Positions 41,503 through 51,071 of a DNA stretch of 64,000 bases are shown here, piece after piece. This DNA is from Nitrososphaerota archaeon (GTDB lineage Archaea > Thermoproteota > Nitrososphaeria > Nitrososphaerales > Nitrosopumilaceae), in assembly GCA_027315065.1 (NCBI GenBank), contig DAHUYT010000002.1, positions 30,027 to 94,026 on the forward strand. Reading direction: 5' to 3'. Position numbers and translations under genes: made by a program. The notes under the pieces are model-generated. The model was not told the origin of the DNA and did no database searches. It was given only the letters and a program-made list of their open reading frames with translations. Each line of letters starts with the position of its first letter. Position 1 is the stretch's first letter.

Positions 41503-44160
41503 ATGACAGATTTTTCACAAATAGAGAATTCGATCATTAATGTAAAGAAGCGTGACGGTCGAGTATCTTCGTTCCAGAAGGATAAAATTTCAAATGCGAT
41601 CTATAAAGCATTAGTAGCTCGTGGTAGACCAGATCATGGATCAGCAGATAAACTAGCAAATCGTGTTATCGAAAAACTTGTAACGCATGGTTATTCATCC
41701 TCAGAGTTACCAAGCGTAGAAGATGTTCAAGATATGGTAGAATCAACCCTAATTGATGAAGGATTAGGAGAGATCGCTAAAGCATACATATTGTATAGAC
41801 ATGAACGCAGAAGGGTACGAGAGGAAAAGACAAAGGTACTCGAATCTAAGACTCTTGATTCTGTTGCCAAGAAATTTGATCTTAACTGTCTCAGGGTTCT
41901 CGCATCTAGATATCTACTTAGAAATAACAAGGGTCAGATAACTGAAAGTCCAAGTGAGATGTTTGAAAGAGTTGCAATACTTGTTGGAATCTCTGATGTT
42001 CTAAAAGATCCATCTATCTTTAGTGTGGAGAGAGGTAGTGTTCAGAATACAGAGGAAGCAGAAAAATATCTAGACAAGCTGGATGACTTTAACTGCAAAT
42101 TCAAAATAGGAAAATATTACCTCAGTAAATATCACTTTAGGTCGCTCATACAACATTATATTGATCTAGCCAAACGGGGCCAGATGAAGGTTAATGTCAA
42201 AGAATTCCTCACAATGCTAGCAGCAAACAAATTCGAACAACATGCTGAGCGGATAGATGAATACTATGAAATGATGGCCTCTCAAGACTTTCTACCCAAT
42301 TCTCCTACAATGATGAATGCAGGAGCACGACTTGGACAACTCTCTGCCTGTTTTGTGCTTGCAATGCCAGATGACATGGAAAAAATAATGAAGTCATCTT
42401 CTGATGCTGCTTTGATATTCAAATCAGGAGGTGGTGTTGGCATCAATTACTCTGATTTAAGACCAGAAGGAGATATGGTTGCATCTACATCGGGAGTCGC
42501 ATCAGGCCCAGTTTCTTTCATGAATATAATTAATACTGTTACAGAAGTGGTCAAGCAGGGAGGCAAACGAAGGGGGGCAAACATGGGAATTATAGAATCG
42601 TGGCATCCAGATATTGAGAAATTCATCACTGCTAAAACAAAGCCAGGTGTACTGGAGAACTTTAATGTAAGTGTGGGAGTCTGGGAAGACTTTTGGGAAG
42701 CGCTGGTAAATTCACAAGATGGTAAATACACACTACTAAGTCCTCTGAGCAAGGCACCAGTCAGAGAAGTGAATGCGCATCATATCATTGATTTGATAGC
42801 ACTCTCTGCATGGAAGAGTGCTGAACCTGGATTGATATTCTTTGATATAATCAACAAATACAATGTATTTGCAAAGGCTCGTGGTACACCGCTGCGTGCA
42901 ACAAATCCTTGTGGGGAACAAAGCTTATATCCATACGAGTCCTGCAATCTGGGATCAATTAATCTCTCTAACTTTGTAAAGAGAAAGGCAGACGGACAAT
43001 ACGAATTTGACTGGCAAAGATATGAGGAAGCAATTAGAAAAACAACCAGATTTCTAGATAATATAATTGATGTCAACAACTATCCGATTTCAGAAATAGA
43101 TCAGGCATCTAAGGACTCGAGAAGAATAGGACTTGGAGTAATGGGAGTTGCTGACCTATTATTCAAACTAAGGATTCCATACAACTCGCAAGAAGGATAT
43201 GAATTTCAGGAGAAATTAGCCGAGGCATTGACCTATTATTCTATGGAAGAAAGCATTGCGCTTGCAAAAACACGAGGACAGTTTCCATTATGTTCAAAAA
43301 CAGAATATCCAGAAGGAAAGATTCCAGTAGCAGGTTATTATGAAAAACCAAAGAATACTAGTACTTATGACTGGGATGCGTTGATAGCAAAGATCCAAAA
43401 GCATGGAATCAGAAACGTTCTAACTACCACAGTAGCACCTACTGGAACCTTGTCCATGATCGCAGATTGTTCCAATGGAATGGAACCAATGTTTGCACTT
43501 GTCTTTGAGAAACGAGTAACTGTGGGAAGATTCTTCTATACAAACAAGATATTTGAATCAGTTCTCAAGGAACATGGTCTATACAACGATCAGTTACTGG
43601 AAAAGATTGCAAATAACTATGGCTCAATAAAAGGAATACCAGAGATCCCAGAATGGATGCAGAAAATATTTGTTACAGCAATGGATATTCACTGGACAGA
43701 TCATCTAATGGCACAGTGTGTATGGCAAAGATGGATTGGAAATGCTATAGCAAAGACAATCAATATGCCAAACGATGTATCATCTGATGATGTAAAGGCG
43801 GCATATCTGTTAGCACATGAACTTGGACTAAAGGGAATAACTGTATACAGAGACGGTTCAAGACATGAACAGGTGCTTCACATGACAGGCGATAATATAC
43901 AAAAGACATTTCAAGTTACCCCGAGCATGTATGTAACTGATTACATTTCGAAAAATATAACAAATGCTTATTTGAGAAGCCAAGTGGAAAGAGCGCTCCA
44001 GATCAAGATCCCAGAAAACGGAGTCATACAATCACAACCAAAACTTACGGCCGAACAAATTGAAGAGATACTATGTCCGACATGTAAAAATGCACTTGTG
44101 TTTGCAGAAGGTTGCAACATCTGCATTGAATGTGGGTATAGCGGATGTACATCTGGTTAG
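41503..44160 (+). CDS. nrdJ: Adenosylcobalamin-dependent ribonucleotide reductase (class II)
   Basis: 885 aa. An ATP-cone (NVKKRDGRVSSFQKDKISNA) is at residues 10-100. The catalytic barrel has NSPTMMNAGARLGQLSACFV, FSKSGGGVGINYSDLR-like loop (SGGGVGINYSDLR) and NPCGEQSLYPYESCNLGSIN with the thiyl Cys near 469. The C-terminal CPTCKNALVF...CIECGYSGCTSG resembles the class II tail, with cysteines that reduce the active site. It converts ribonucleotides to deoxyribonucleotides with coenzyme B12, supplied by the cbi genes at 49-54 kb. A TATA-like TTTATTTA and GGGGAG precede the ATG. Confidence 0.95.
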   Translation: MTDFSQIENSIINVKKRDGRVSSFQKDKISNAIYKALVARGRPDHGSADKLANRVIEKLVTHGYSSSELPSVEDVQDMVESTLIDEGLGEIAKAYILYRHERRRVREEKTKVLESKTLDSVAKKFDLNCLRVLASRYLLRNNKGQITESPSEMFERVAILVGISDVLKDPSIFSVERGSVQNTEEAEKYLDKLDDFNCKFKIGKYYLSKYHFRSLIQHYIDLAKRGQMKVNVKEFLTMLAANKFEQHAERIDEYYEMMASQDFLPNSPTMMNAGARLGQLSACFVLAMPDDMEKIMKSSSDAALIFKSGGGVGINYSDLRPEGDMVASTSGVASGPVSFMNIINTVTEVVKQGGKRRGANMGIIESWHPDIEKFITAKTKPGVLENFNVSVGVWEDFWEALVNSQDGKYTLLSPLSKAPVREVNAHHIIDLIALSAWKSAEPGLIFFDIINKYNVFAKARGTPLRATNPCGEQSLYPYESCNLGSINLSNFVKRKADGQYEFDWQRYEEAIRKTTRFLDNIIDVNNYPISEIDQASKDSRRIGLGVMGVADLLFKLRIPYNSQEGYEFQEKLAEALTYYSMEESIALAKTRGQFPLCSKTEYPEGKIPVAGYYEKPKNTSTYDWDALIAKIQKHGIRNVLTTTVAPTGTLSMIADCSNGMEPMFALVFEKRVTVGRFFYTNKIFESVLKEHGLYNDQLLEKIANNYGSIKGIPEIPEWMQKIFVTAMDIHWTDHLMAQCVWQRWIGNAIAKTINMPNDVSSDDVKAAYLLAHELGLKGITVYRDGSRHEQVLHMTGDNIQKTFQVTPSMYVTDYISKNITNAYLRSQVERALQIKIPENGVIQSQPKLTAEQIEEILCPTCKNALVFAEGCNICIECGYSGCTSG

Positions 44161-44214
44161 ATCATATCTTTCTCAAATCAAAACTCTTTTAGTAATCATC
44201 AATTACTGAAAACA

Positions 44215-45330
44215 GTGTTGCAGAGGAAAACTATAGGGATTGTTATAGGTATAGCAGCTGTTGCAATTGCTGTTACATTATTATATATTGTTCTACTACC
44301 TCAAATGCAAATATCACATCAGACTCAAGTGACACCAAATCCAAAACTTGGTCTGGTTATCATGCCGCTAACTGAGAGGCCAACCTTTGATGAGGTACAT
44401 AATACCTACATCCAGGCTGCATCTACGGGCATAGGCCGAAGTAATGTCTACATGCTGTGGCCAATCATAGAACCACAAAAGGGAGTCTTCAATTGGCAAA
44501 CCTATGATATTCTCATGGGCCTAAATAGAGAACAACACCTACACGTTACACTCTACTTTTCTATAGTAAACAACGAGCAGCTTGGACCATTCCCAAATTG
44601 GGTGAACCACCCAAATTTTGATCAAAAACTAGCAAACGAGACAGCGACCGCGCTTGATACAATTTTGTCAAGGTACTATATAGTGGATTATGTAATCATA
44701 GGTGGGGATCTGGACATATACTTTAGATCTCATCCAAATGACATTCCAAAATATGTGGATTTTTTCAACTCTGTTTATGCCGATCTTAAGACAAAACATC
44801 CCAACGTCAAGTTTGGAAACTGGTTTTCATTAAATGATCTGATAAACCACTCTGATTCTGATATGGTAAAAAAACTCAATCAAGGAGATTTTGTAGCATA
44901 TTCTTATGCCCCCGTTGATCTGGTATTCTATCAAACCCAGAGTCCTTATGAAGCGGGGCAAAATCTTCAGAAGATGATAGATTTTGCAGGCGGGAAGAAG
45001 ATTGCATTAATGGAGATTGGATGGAGTACAGATAAGGCAATTAACGGAACAGCGGCAGATCAGGTAAAATTTATGAAAACTGCATTTGACTTTTACAGAA
45101 AAAATGAATCTCAATTTGAGTTTATGACATGGTACAGACAATATGACAGACCATTTGATACATGTTATAACGGCCTGAATACAAACATACAAACTGCATT
45201 TAGTAACAGCATTCTCTTGAATAATACAGCAGCATATCTTTGTAATACGGGGTTGATCGATGATAACAATAACACAAAGCCGGCTTGGGATGAATTCAAG
45301 AATCAAATACAAATGAGTCATAATTCTTAA
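44215..45330 (+). CDS. Exported TIM-barrel glycoside-hydrolase-like protein
   Basis: 371 aa. Signal anchor (IGIVIGIAAVAIAVTLLYIV), then a barrel with GRSNVYMLWPIIEPQKGVFN and strand ends like GH5/GH53-type hydrolases. ALMEIGWSTD near residue 265 fits the nucleophile Glu. The acid/base position, usually GNE before D-x-Y, reads VIIGGDLDIYF, so the expected Glu seems replaced. It may be a non-catalytic or altered sugar-binding protein. GTG/TTG start. Confidence 0.65.
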   Translation: MLQRKTIGIVIGIAAVAIAVTLLYIVLLPQMQISHQTQVTPNPKLGLVIMPLTERPTFDEVHNTYIQAASTGIGRSNVYMLWPIIEPQKGVFNWQTYDILMGLNREQHLHVTLYFSIVNNEQLGPFPNWVNHPNFDQKLANETATALDTILSRYYIVDYVIIGGDLDIYFRSHPNDIPKYVDFFNSVYADLKTKHPNVKFGNWFSLNDLINHSDSDMVKKLNQGDFVAYSYAPVDLVFYQTQSPYEAGQNLQKMIDFAGGKKIALMEIGWSTDKAINGTAADQVKFMKTAFDFYRKNESQFEFMTWYRQYDRPFDTCYNGLNTNIQTAFSNSILLNNTAAYLCNTGLIDDNNNTKPAWDEFKNQIQMSHNS

Positions 45331-45354
45331 CTGCAAAAAAGTGAATTTGTTAGT

Positions 45355-46503
45355 TTGAAAAATCTATATATCGCAATTATTATTCTAATTTTTACAACTT
45401 TTGTCTCAGCGCATGCAACTTACGAGCCTCCAACAACACAAGAGAAAAATCTTTTCAGCCAATTACTTGCTCAACTTGAAAATACCACTGTTCCCAAGAA
45501 AGACATAACAGACGTAATTCAGACATTTGAAAGGCCGTTGATAATAAGTTTTCCATGCAATTCTAATGATACTAATAATTTTGTAGTATCTGTAATCACT
45601 ACTAAACTAGCTAAATTTGATGAAAATAATTCTCATAAAGACGTAGTCACAGGTGGAACTTATTCGTGGAACTGTCTTGTTACAACAGAAGCGGACAAGG
45701 TCACGCTTCAATGTAACAACGAGCTGCGACTAAATCCAGAAATTTTGTTAAATGGAACAGGTGTCAACCCTACAGTTCATCAGATAGAAAATCAAGTAAT
45801 TTTGTATCATGAATTGCTTCATGGCCAATTAATGATTGATGCAATAAAATCCCCTGGCACTTGGAGGCATGAGATTTGTAACAAGACTCCTCAGCAAACG
45901 GTGGATTATTCGTATGTCGATCCTGATCATAAAATAATCAATCCTCTGCAAACACAATTTGCATCTGAACTAATGAAAATGCAAGGCGGGGAAGTAATTG
46001 CTAAAAATATAATGCCCAATGATACACAAAATGGAAGTTTTGCAATCAGGGTTTTCAATATCAATGATTATCCTCAGTTTGTAAATGGAGGTGAGGCAAC
46101 TCTTATGGCAGTTAACATAGGTGATACTAAATTTGGCTCTTTTAATAATACTGTCTTTTTAGAAGGATCTCTTATCAATAAGACAAAATCTGGCATAGCG
46201 TGGTTATATCTTTTTGATAACCAAACCAGCAAAGAATCCAAGCCTGATTATGCTGGTATTGTGTGGGCAAAAAGAGTGGCAGGCCTGTGGGCAAATGGAA
46301 AAGCAAGCGATTCTGATTTTTATAACGTGATACAATATTTGATCCGACAAAACATCATAGCATCAAATAATAAAGAATCCGGTGCAAGTGCAATTCCTTA
46401 TTGGTTAAAGAACAATGCTAATTGGTGGTTTGAAGGAAAAATAGATGACACAACGTTTCTAAATTCAATTCAATATCTCATATCTAATAAAATAATTTCG
46501 TAA
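45355..46503 (+). CDS. Exported HELLH metallopeptidase-like protein with two Trp-rich cassettes
   Basis: 382 aa from TTG 45355. Signal peptide (YIAIIILIFTTFVSAHAT). VILYHELLHGQLMIDAIKSP near residue 150 contains the HExxH zinc motif. Two Cys earlier and one later could be disulfide-bonded. The last 100 residues hold two cassettes (one diverged, beginning YAGIVWAKRVAGLWANGKAS; the last IPYWLKNNANWWFEGKIDD). It may be a surface protease held by the cassettes. Catalytic class is inferred from the motif only. Confidence 0.62.
   Translation: MKNLYIAIIILIFTTFVSAHATYEPPTTQEKNLFSQLLAQLENTTVPKKDITDVIQTFERPLIISFPCNSNDTNNFVVSVITTKLAKFDENNSHKDVVTGGTYSWNCLVTTEADKVTLQCNNELRLNPEILLNGTGVNPTVHQIENQVILYHELLHGQLMIDAIKSPGTWRHEICNKTPQQTVDYSYVDPDHKIINPLQTQFASELMKMQGGEVIAKNIMPNDTQNGSFAIRVFNINDYPQFVNGGEATLMAVNIGDTKFGSFNNTVFLEGSLINKTKSGIAWLYLFDNQTSKESKPDYAGIVWAKRVAGLWANGKASDSDFYNVIQYLIRQNIIASNNKESGASAIPYWLKNNANWWFEGKIDDTTFLNSIQYLISNKIIS
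46249..46500 (+). repeat. Trp-rich cassettes, second locus
   Basis: Two units within the 45355 gene: a diverged one (VWAKRVAGLWANGKASDSDF...IQYLIRQNII) and a canonical one (IPYWLKNNANWW...IDDTTF...IQYLISNKII). They match those at 35452-35712 by eye. Confidence 0.65.
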
Positions 46504-46514
46504 AAACAGAACAA

Positions 46515-46588
46515 TGCGGTCGCCGGGATTTGAACCCGGGTAACGGGCTTGGAAGGCCAGTGTACTGACCAAACTATACTACGACCGC
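46515..46588 (-). tRNA. tRNA-Gly (anticodon UCC)
   Basis: The reverse strand folds into a cloverleaf: acceptor GCGGTCG/CGACCGC, D-arm GTAT/GTAC with GG in the loop, anticodon loop CTTCCAA giving UCC, T-arm CCGGG-TTCAAAT-CCCGG and discriminator A. No CCA is encoded, as usual in this group. One U-C mismatch at the second base pair of the anticodon stem is seen. It is read toward the metallopeptidase gene. Confidence 0.95.
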
Positions 46589-46609
46589 ATCACTCTGCCA
46601 ATCTTACAC

Positions 46610-47278
46610 CTACATAATAATTCTTTTTTCATACTCGTATAATACACGTGAAATAATTATGTGAGCTTCAAGTGGGTTCTTGTCAACTGATCTTGTTTTG
46701 TCAAAGTATTTCTTGATGCTATCAGAAAATTGCCCCTTTGCAAAACCTCCTACTATCATGCACGTATCGTCGTCTATTTCTTCTGAAACCTGTTGATATG
46801 AAGAGGAATCGCCTTTGCTTGAAAGTCCTATTATCTTATTGGGGCTGATATTTTTTATTAGATCACCAAAATTCATTTTTTTTATTTCTAGTAACTTTTT
46901 GCCGTTGTCTTCAATCACACCTTCAGAATATAATTTCTCAATTAGGCCCGCAAATCTGTGATATGACTTTGGTAATCTTACTGATTTGTCAAAGAATATC
47001 ACCCTGTCATCAATCGTGTGTATAAATACTTGGAGTCTGTTTTCAAAATAGAGGGGTATACTACAAGCCTCAAGAAGGCAAAAATGTATCAAATCTGGTC
47101 TGCCTCTTTTTATCTCATTTTTCATCTTCTTCATAGCAGCAAAATGCCATGATACATCAAGGAGAATTTCAGATGGTTTTTTGTTAAATTTCCTAGATGA
47201 CGCAAGAACGGAATTATGATTTTGAAGCTCTTTAGGTACTAACTCCAACGCTGATTCTGCTATTACTAGTGAAAGCAA
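46610..47278 (-). CDS. nep1: Nep1/Emg1 16S rRNA pseudouridine N1-methyltransferase
   Basis: 222 aa SPOUT enzyme: ILLDVSWHFAAMKKMKNEIK and RGRPDLIHFCLLEACSIPLY, VFIHTIDDRVIFFDKSVRLP, and MIVGGFAKGQFSD at the SAM-binding knot. It methylates the conserved pseudouridine of helix 31 and helps ribosome assembly. Divergent from rnp4, 35 bases between starts, so the two share a promoter region. Confidence 0.92.
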   Translation of the reverse strand: MLSLVIAESALELVPKELQNHNSVLASSRKFNKKPSEILLDVSWHFAAMKKMKNEIKRGRPDLIHFCLLEACSIPLYFENRLQVFIHTIDDRVIFFDKSVRLPKSYHRFAGLIEKLYSEGVIEDNGKKLLEIKKMNFGDLIKNISPNKIIGLSSKGDSSSYQQVSEEIDDDTCMIVGGFAKGQFSDSIKKYFDKTRSVDKNPLEAHIIISRVLYEYEKRIIM

Positions 47279-47313
47279 GATTGTATTTTAAGGGTAGGCA
47301 TTATTTAATTAAC

Positions 47314-47631
47314 ATGAAGGCAGGTTTACGAGATCTTATAATGGAGAGAATGCAAATCTTGATTCAAAATGCGACATCAAACGCAAGACACGATCCCGAA
47401 ACGGCTGAAAGACAAGCAAACCTAGCGAAGAGGCTGAGCACAAAATATCGTGTCAGAATGTCTTATGAGATGAGAATGCACTTTTGTAAGAAATGCAAGA
47501 AATTTATCATTCCTGGACTTACAGCAAGAATTCGATTGGGAAGATCAGATGTAAAATCAATACGTATAACCTGTAAGTTTTGTAATCATACGTACAGAAA
47601 AATAATAAAAAAACAAATCACTAAAGAATGA
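47314..47631 (+). CDS. rnp4: RNase P protein component 4 (Rpr2/Rpp21)
   Basis: About 105 aa from ATG 47314 (MKAGLRDLIMERMQILIQNA); the track start at 47269 lies inside nep1's 5' end and is unlikely. Helical N-terminus, then zinc ribbon FCKKCKKFIIPG and CKFCNHTYRK with four Cys, as in Rpp21, which binds RNase P RNA with Rpp29. Paired with nep1, so a translation/RNA-processing context. Confidence 0.88.
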   Translation: MKAGLRDLIMERMQILIQNATSNARHDPETAERQANLAKRLSTKYRVRMSYEMRMHFCKKCKKFIIPGLTARIRLGRSDVKSIRITCKFCNHTYRKIIKKQITKE

Positions 47632-47811
47632 TGGTTGGTCTACTGGTAGAATACATGATATAAATTTGCTAGTTTAACATTCACCTGCATTCTATCCGTC
47701 ATCTTTGAGTTGGCATTTCTGCTTTACATTTTATTATCTGCAGACTCGTCTGTATTATTGGTCATGTAGTTAAGCATTTTATAAACCCCGTCTTCTGCAC
47801 AAAACCATCAG

Positions 47812-49050
47812 ATGACAAGAAACTATGACTATGACGTTATTGTGGTTGGGGGAGGGCCTGCAGGTCTTTCTGCTGGATGGAGTGCCGCAAAAAAGGGGGC
47901 AAAAGTAGCAATACTTGAAAGAGATGAGGCAATAGGACAGAGTGTCAGAACAAGCGGAGTCACATGGATAAAAGAAGCAAGATCGTTTGGTATTCCTCCA
48001 GAATATTATAATACCATACAAAATTATGCGTTTTACTCACCAAATAATGTCATACTAAAAAAAAGCAGGGAACCAGAAGTAGCAGTACTAGATGTTAGAA
48101 AGACATACCAGTTTCTTGCATATCAGACTGCAGATGCTGGTGCAGACATATTTCTGAGAACTAGTGTTACTGATGTTATACTTGAAGACAAAAAATTATG
48201 CGGAGTCAAAGCAACATCACTAAAAGAAGATCTTGTATTTCGCTCAAAGATAGTCATAGATGCAAGCGGATTCTATTCTGTAGTGGCAAAATCTACTGGA
48301 TTGGTATCTCAGTGGAAGAGGTTTGGTGCCGGAGCAGAATATGAGGCCTATGTGGAAAAGATAGACCCACAGACATGGTATCTTATGGTTGGACAGAATT
48401 ATTCTCCTGCTGGATATGCTTGGGTCTTTCCACTGGGAGGAAATAAGGCTCGTATAGGAGTCGGTGTCGGCAAACCAGAGTCTAAAGCAGATGCGACACA
48501 ACGACTTTTGGAATTGCTTGAGAAAAGACCAAAGCCGCTCGGTGAACTTGGTAGAATAGTTCCTATTGAATTTCATTATGGTCTGATCCCAAACGAGGGA
48601 CTTCGATCTTCTACCATTGATGATAATCTCATACTTGTAGGAGATTCTGCAGGTCAGGCAAATCCACTTGTTCTGGAGGGAATAAGGTATGCAATAGAAT
48701 TTGGAAGAAAGGCAGGAGAGGTAGCTGCAAATGCCGTCTTCTCTGGGGACACATCCAAAAAATCTTTAAAACCATACGAAGATTCCATGAAAAAAGCAAT
48801 TGGCTCCAAGATTGCCTCTGCAATAAAGGTGCAGTACAGATGGCTTGGTCTAAGTGACGAGGAATGGGATCGTGAGATTGAAATAATTGATGATCTTTCT
48901 GCAGAAGAATTCTTGGATTTTATCAAAGCCGAGTTTGGGCTGGCAAACATGATAAAGCTTGCTGCAAATCATCCCAAGTTAGCAATACGCCAGCTCTTTG
49001 GTTTAATAAAAGACAACGCTAGCAATACTTTTCAATCACAAGAAAATTGA
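47812..49050 (+). CDS. Geranylgeranyl reductase family flavoprotein
   Basis: 412 aa. FAD Rossmann motif VVGGGPAGLSAGWSAAKKGA at residue 11, GPS-like ERDEAIGQSVRTSGV, PAGYAWVFPLGGNKARIGVG (the PxYxWxFP segment) and VGDSAGQANPLVLEGIRYA. It saturates geranylgeranyl chains of archaeal membrane lipids or menaquinone side chains. TATA-like TTTATAAA 30 bases upstream of ATG 47812 indicates a leaderless transcript. Confidence 0.88.
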   Translation: MTRNYDYDVIVVGGGPAGLSAGWSAAKKGAKVAILERDEAIGQSVRTSGVTWIKEARSFGIPPEYYNTIQNYAFYSPNNVILKKSREPEVAVLDVRKTYQFLAYQTADAGADIFLRTSVTDVILEDKKLCGVKATSLKEDLVFRSKIVIDASGFYSVVAKSTGLVSQWKRFGAGAEYEAYVEKIDPQTWYLMVGQNYSPAGYAWVFPLGGNKARIGVGVGKPESKADATQRLLELLEKRPKPLGELGRIVPIEFHYGLIPNEGLRSSTIDDNLILVGDSAGQANPLVLEGIRYAIEFGRKAGEVAANAVFSGDTSKKSLKPYEDSMKKAIGSKIASAIKVQYRWLGLSDEEWDREIEIIDDLSAEEFLDFIKAEFGLANMIKLAANHPKLAIRQLFGLIKDNASNTFQSQEN

Positions 49051-49088
49051 ATACTGGCTTTAATCAAGGTTCAAGCAGGAGATGAAAG

Positions 49089-50444
49089 TTGAAGATACCT
49101 AGAATAGTTCTTTCTGGTACAAGCAGCGGCGTTGGCAAAACAACAATTGCTGCCGCAATAATCCATGGTATGAAAAAACATGGGTATTCGGTGCAACCCT
49201 TCAAAGTAGGACCTGATTTTATTGACCCAACATACCTCTCTGCAGTAGCAAAGAGGCCTGCACGAAATCTTGATGCGTGGCTCATGGGAAAGCATGGAGT
49301 GATCAAGGACTTTGTTCAAAACTCGCATGATGATATATCCGTGATAGAAGGTGTCATGGGATACTATGATGGGTTTTCTGGCGGCTCTAATTTTGCAAGC
49401 ACCCATCATATATCTAATATTATAAAATCTCCAGTTGTTCTAGTGCTTGATGCAAGCAAGGTTGCTCGCTCAATTGCGGCAACGGCACTGGGATTTGTAA
49501 AGTTTCACAAAAATTCCAGAATTACAGGTTTCATACTAAACAAGATTGGAAGCAAGAGGCACGAGGATCTTTGCAGGCAAGCATTATCAAAACTAGGGAT
49601 CCCAATTGTTGGTGCGATCCCGCGCGATGCCAGCCTAAATCTAGAATCAAGACACCTTGGATTAATTCCAGTAAATGAAATAAAAACACTTGAACAAAAA
49701 ATAAGATCTATTGCCAAATCATATTCAGATTACATTGATATTGAAAAAATCATTGAGGCATGCAGCAAAGCATCAAGCCTACCATCTATGCCAAAAGATG
49801 ACAAGATAAAACAAAGAGCAAAGATTGCAGTTGCACTTGACGAATCATTCAACTTTTACTATCAAGAGAACTTGGATTCACTACGCAGGGCTGGGGCGTC
49901 TCTTGAATTTTTCAGTCCCATTCATGATAAAAAAATTCCGTCATGTGATGGTCTCTATATCGGAGGGGGATTTCCAGAAGTCAAAGGCGAACTTCTTGAA
50001 AGAAATAGTTCAATAAAAAAGGAGATAAAGGAAAAAGCAGAAGATGGCTTGCCAATATATGCAGAATGTGGAGGATTGATGTATCTGACAAGATCAATTA
50101 GGTACAAGGAGAAAAAATACAAGATGGTTGGGCTATATGAGGCAGATACCACCATGCAGAAAAAACTAAAGCTAAACTATACCAAGGCAAGAGTGTCAAG
50201 ACCCTGTGTTATATCTGGGATAAATTCCAGTCTACGGGGACATGAGTTTCATTTCTCTGAACTAGAGTCAGTATCAAAAGATTCCAAGTTTTCCTACGAG
50301 ATGGATATTGGAATAGGCATGGGAAAAAACAAGGATGGCATAGTACAATATAACACACTTGCATCTTACATGCACATGCATTTTGCTATGCCAAACATTG
50401 CAAAGACCTTTGTTGATAACTGTACCAACCTATCAAGAAGATAA
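49089..50444 (+). CDS. cbiA: Cobyrinate a,c-diamide synthase
   Basis: 451 aa from TTG 49089. P-loop GTSSGVGKTT at residue 9, GPDFIDPTYLSAVAKRPARN, and a class I glutaminase with nucleophile Cys in YAECGGLMYL and late His in YMHMHFA. It amidates cobyrinic acid in B12 synthesis. Its 3' end overlaps cbiC's by 12 bases in convergent orientation. It lies 38 bases downstream of the reductase gene. Confidence 0.92.
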   Translation: MKIPRIVLSGTSSGVGKTTIAAAIIHGMKKHGYSVQPFKVGPDFIDPTYLSAVAKRPARNLDAWLMGKHGVIKDFVQNSHDDISVIEGVMGYYDGFSGGSNFASTHHISNIIKSPVVLVLDASKVARSIAATALGFVKFHKNSRITGFILNKIGSKRHEDLCRQALSKLGIPIVGAIPRDASLNLESRHLGLIPVNEIKTLEQKIRSIAKSYSDYIDIEKIIEACSKASSLPSMPKDDKIKQRAKIAVALDESFNFYYQENLDSLRRAGASLEFFSPIHDKKIPSCDGLYIGGGFPEVKGELLERNSSIKKEIKEKAEDGLPIYAECGGLMYLTRSIRYKEKKYKMVGLYEADTTMQKKLKLNYTKARVSRPCVISGINSSLRGHEFHFSELESVSKDSKFSYEMDIGIGMGKNKDGIVQYNTLASYMHMHFAMPNIAKTFVDNCTNLSRR

Positions 50445-51071
50445 TTTTTGTTTCAAGATGATATATAATGCATTTAAGACGGCAGATGCGCAAGGGCTGC
50501 CTCCTTTGCGACCAAGATTTGTTATGTGTACAATATTAGACAGACGAAGCTTCTCCTTTGACTCTTCGGCACAGACAAATCCAACAGGTATACCGATAAC
50601 AAGGGCAGGTTTTGTCAATCCCTCCTGTATCATCTGTATTACCTCCTGAAGTGCAGTAGGGGCATTTCCTATTGCCACTATTCCACCATCCATGTCTTTT
50701 GCAGCCATTTGCATTGCAGTCTGAGCCCGTGTCTTATTGAGTCTCTTTGCCTCCTCTACTACTACCGAGTCTGATATACCGCAAATTACATTGTTTCCAA
50801 ATTTGCTCAGATTATCTTTGTTTAACAGTCCAACAACCCCATTTACGTCTACAATTATGTTGCACCCTTTCTTGAGTGCAGCTGTTCCATCCTCTATTGC
50901 TTGCTTGTGAAAAATTATCTTGTTATCTCTTGCAAAGTCAAAGTCTGCTGTAGAGTGTATTACTCGTTTCACTATTGTCCACTCATCTAAGCTGTAAGGG
51001 TGAATGCCTATCTCGCTCTCTATTATTTCCATACTCTTGTCCTCTATTGACTGACCCTTTTGGGTGATCAT
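50433..51071 (-). CDS. cbiC: Precorrin-8X / cobalt-precorrin-8 methylmutase
   Basis: 212 aa. VKRVIHSTADFDFARDNKII contains the catalytic His (about residue 39), and the body GCNIIVDVNGVVGLLNK..., VAIGNAPTALQEVI, and VGFVCAEESKEKL are conserved in CbiC/CobH, which rearranges the methyl group from C-11 to C-12. Overlaps cbiX by four bases; operon with cbiX and cbiG. Confidence 0.92.
   Translation of the reverse strand: MITQKGQSIEDKSMEIIESEIGIHPYSLDEWTIVKRVIHSTADFDFARDNKIIFHKQAIEDGTAALKKGCNIIVDVNGVVGLLNKDNLSKFGNNVICGISDSVVVEEAKRLNKTRAQTAMQMAAKDMDGGIVAIGNAPTALQEVIQMIQEGLTKPALVIGIPVGFVCAEESKEKLRLSNIVHITNLGRKGGSPCASAVLNALYIILKQKLSS

Noticed and set aside
47632-47720. tRNA-like start (GGTTGGTCTACTGGTAGAAT) downstream of rnp4
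   Set aside because: Only a D-arm-like piece is present; no matching acceptor, anticodon arm or T-arm could be built. Also too weak for a C/D box RNA.
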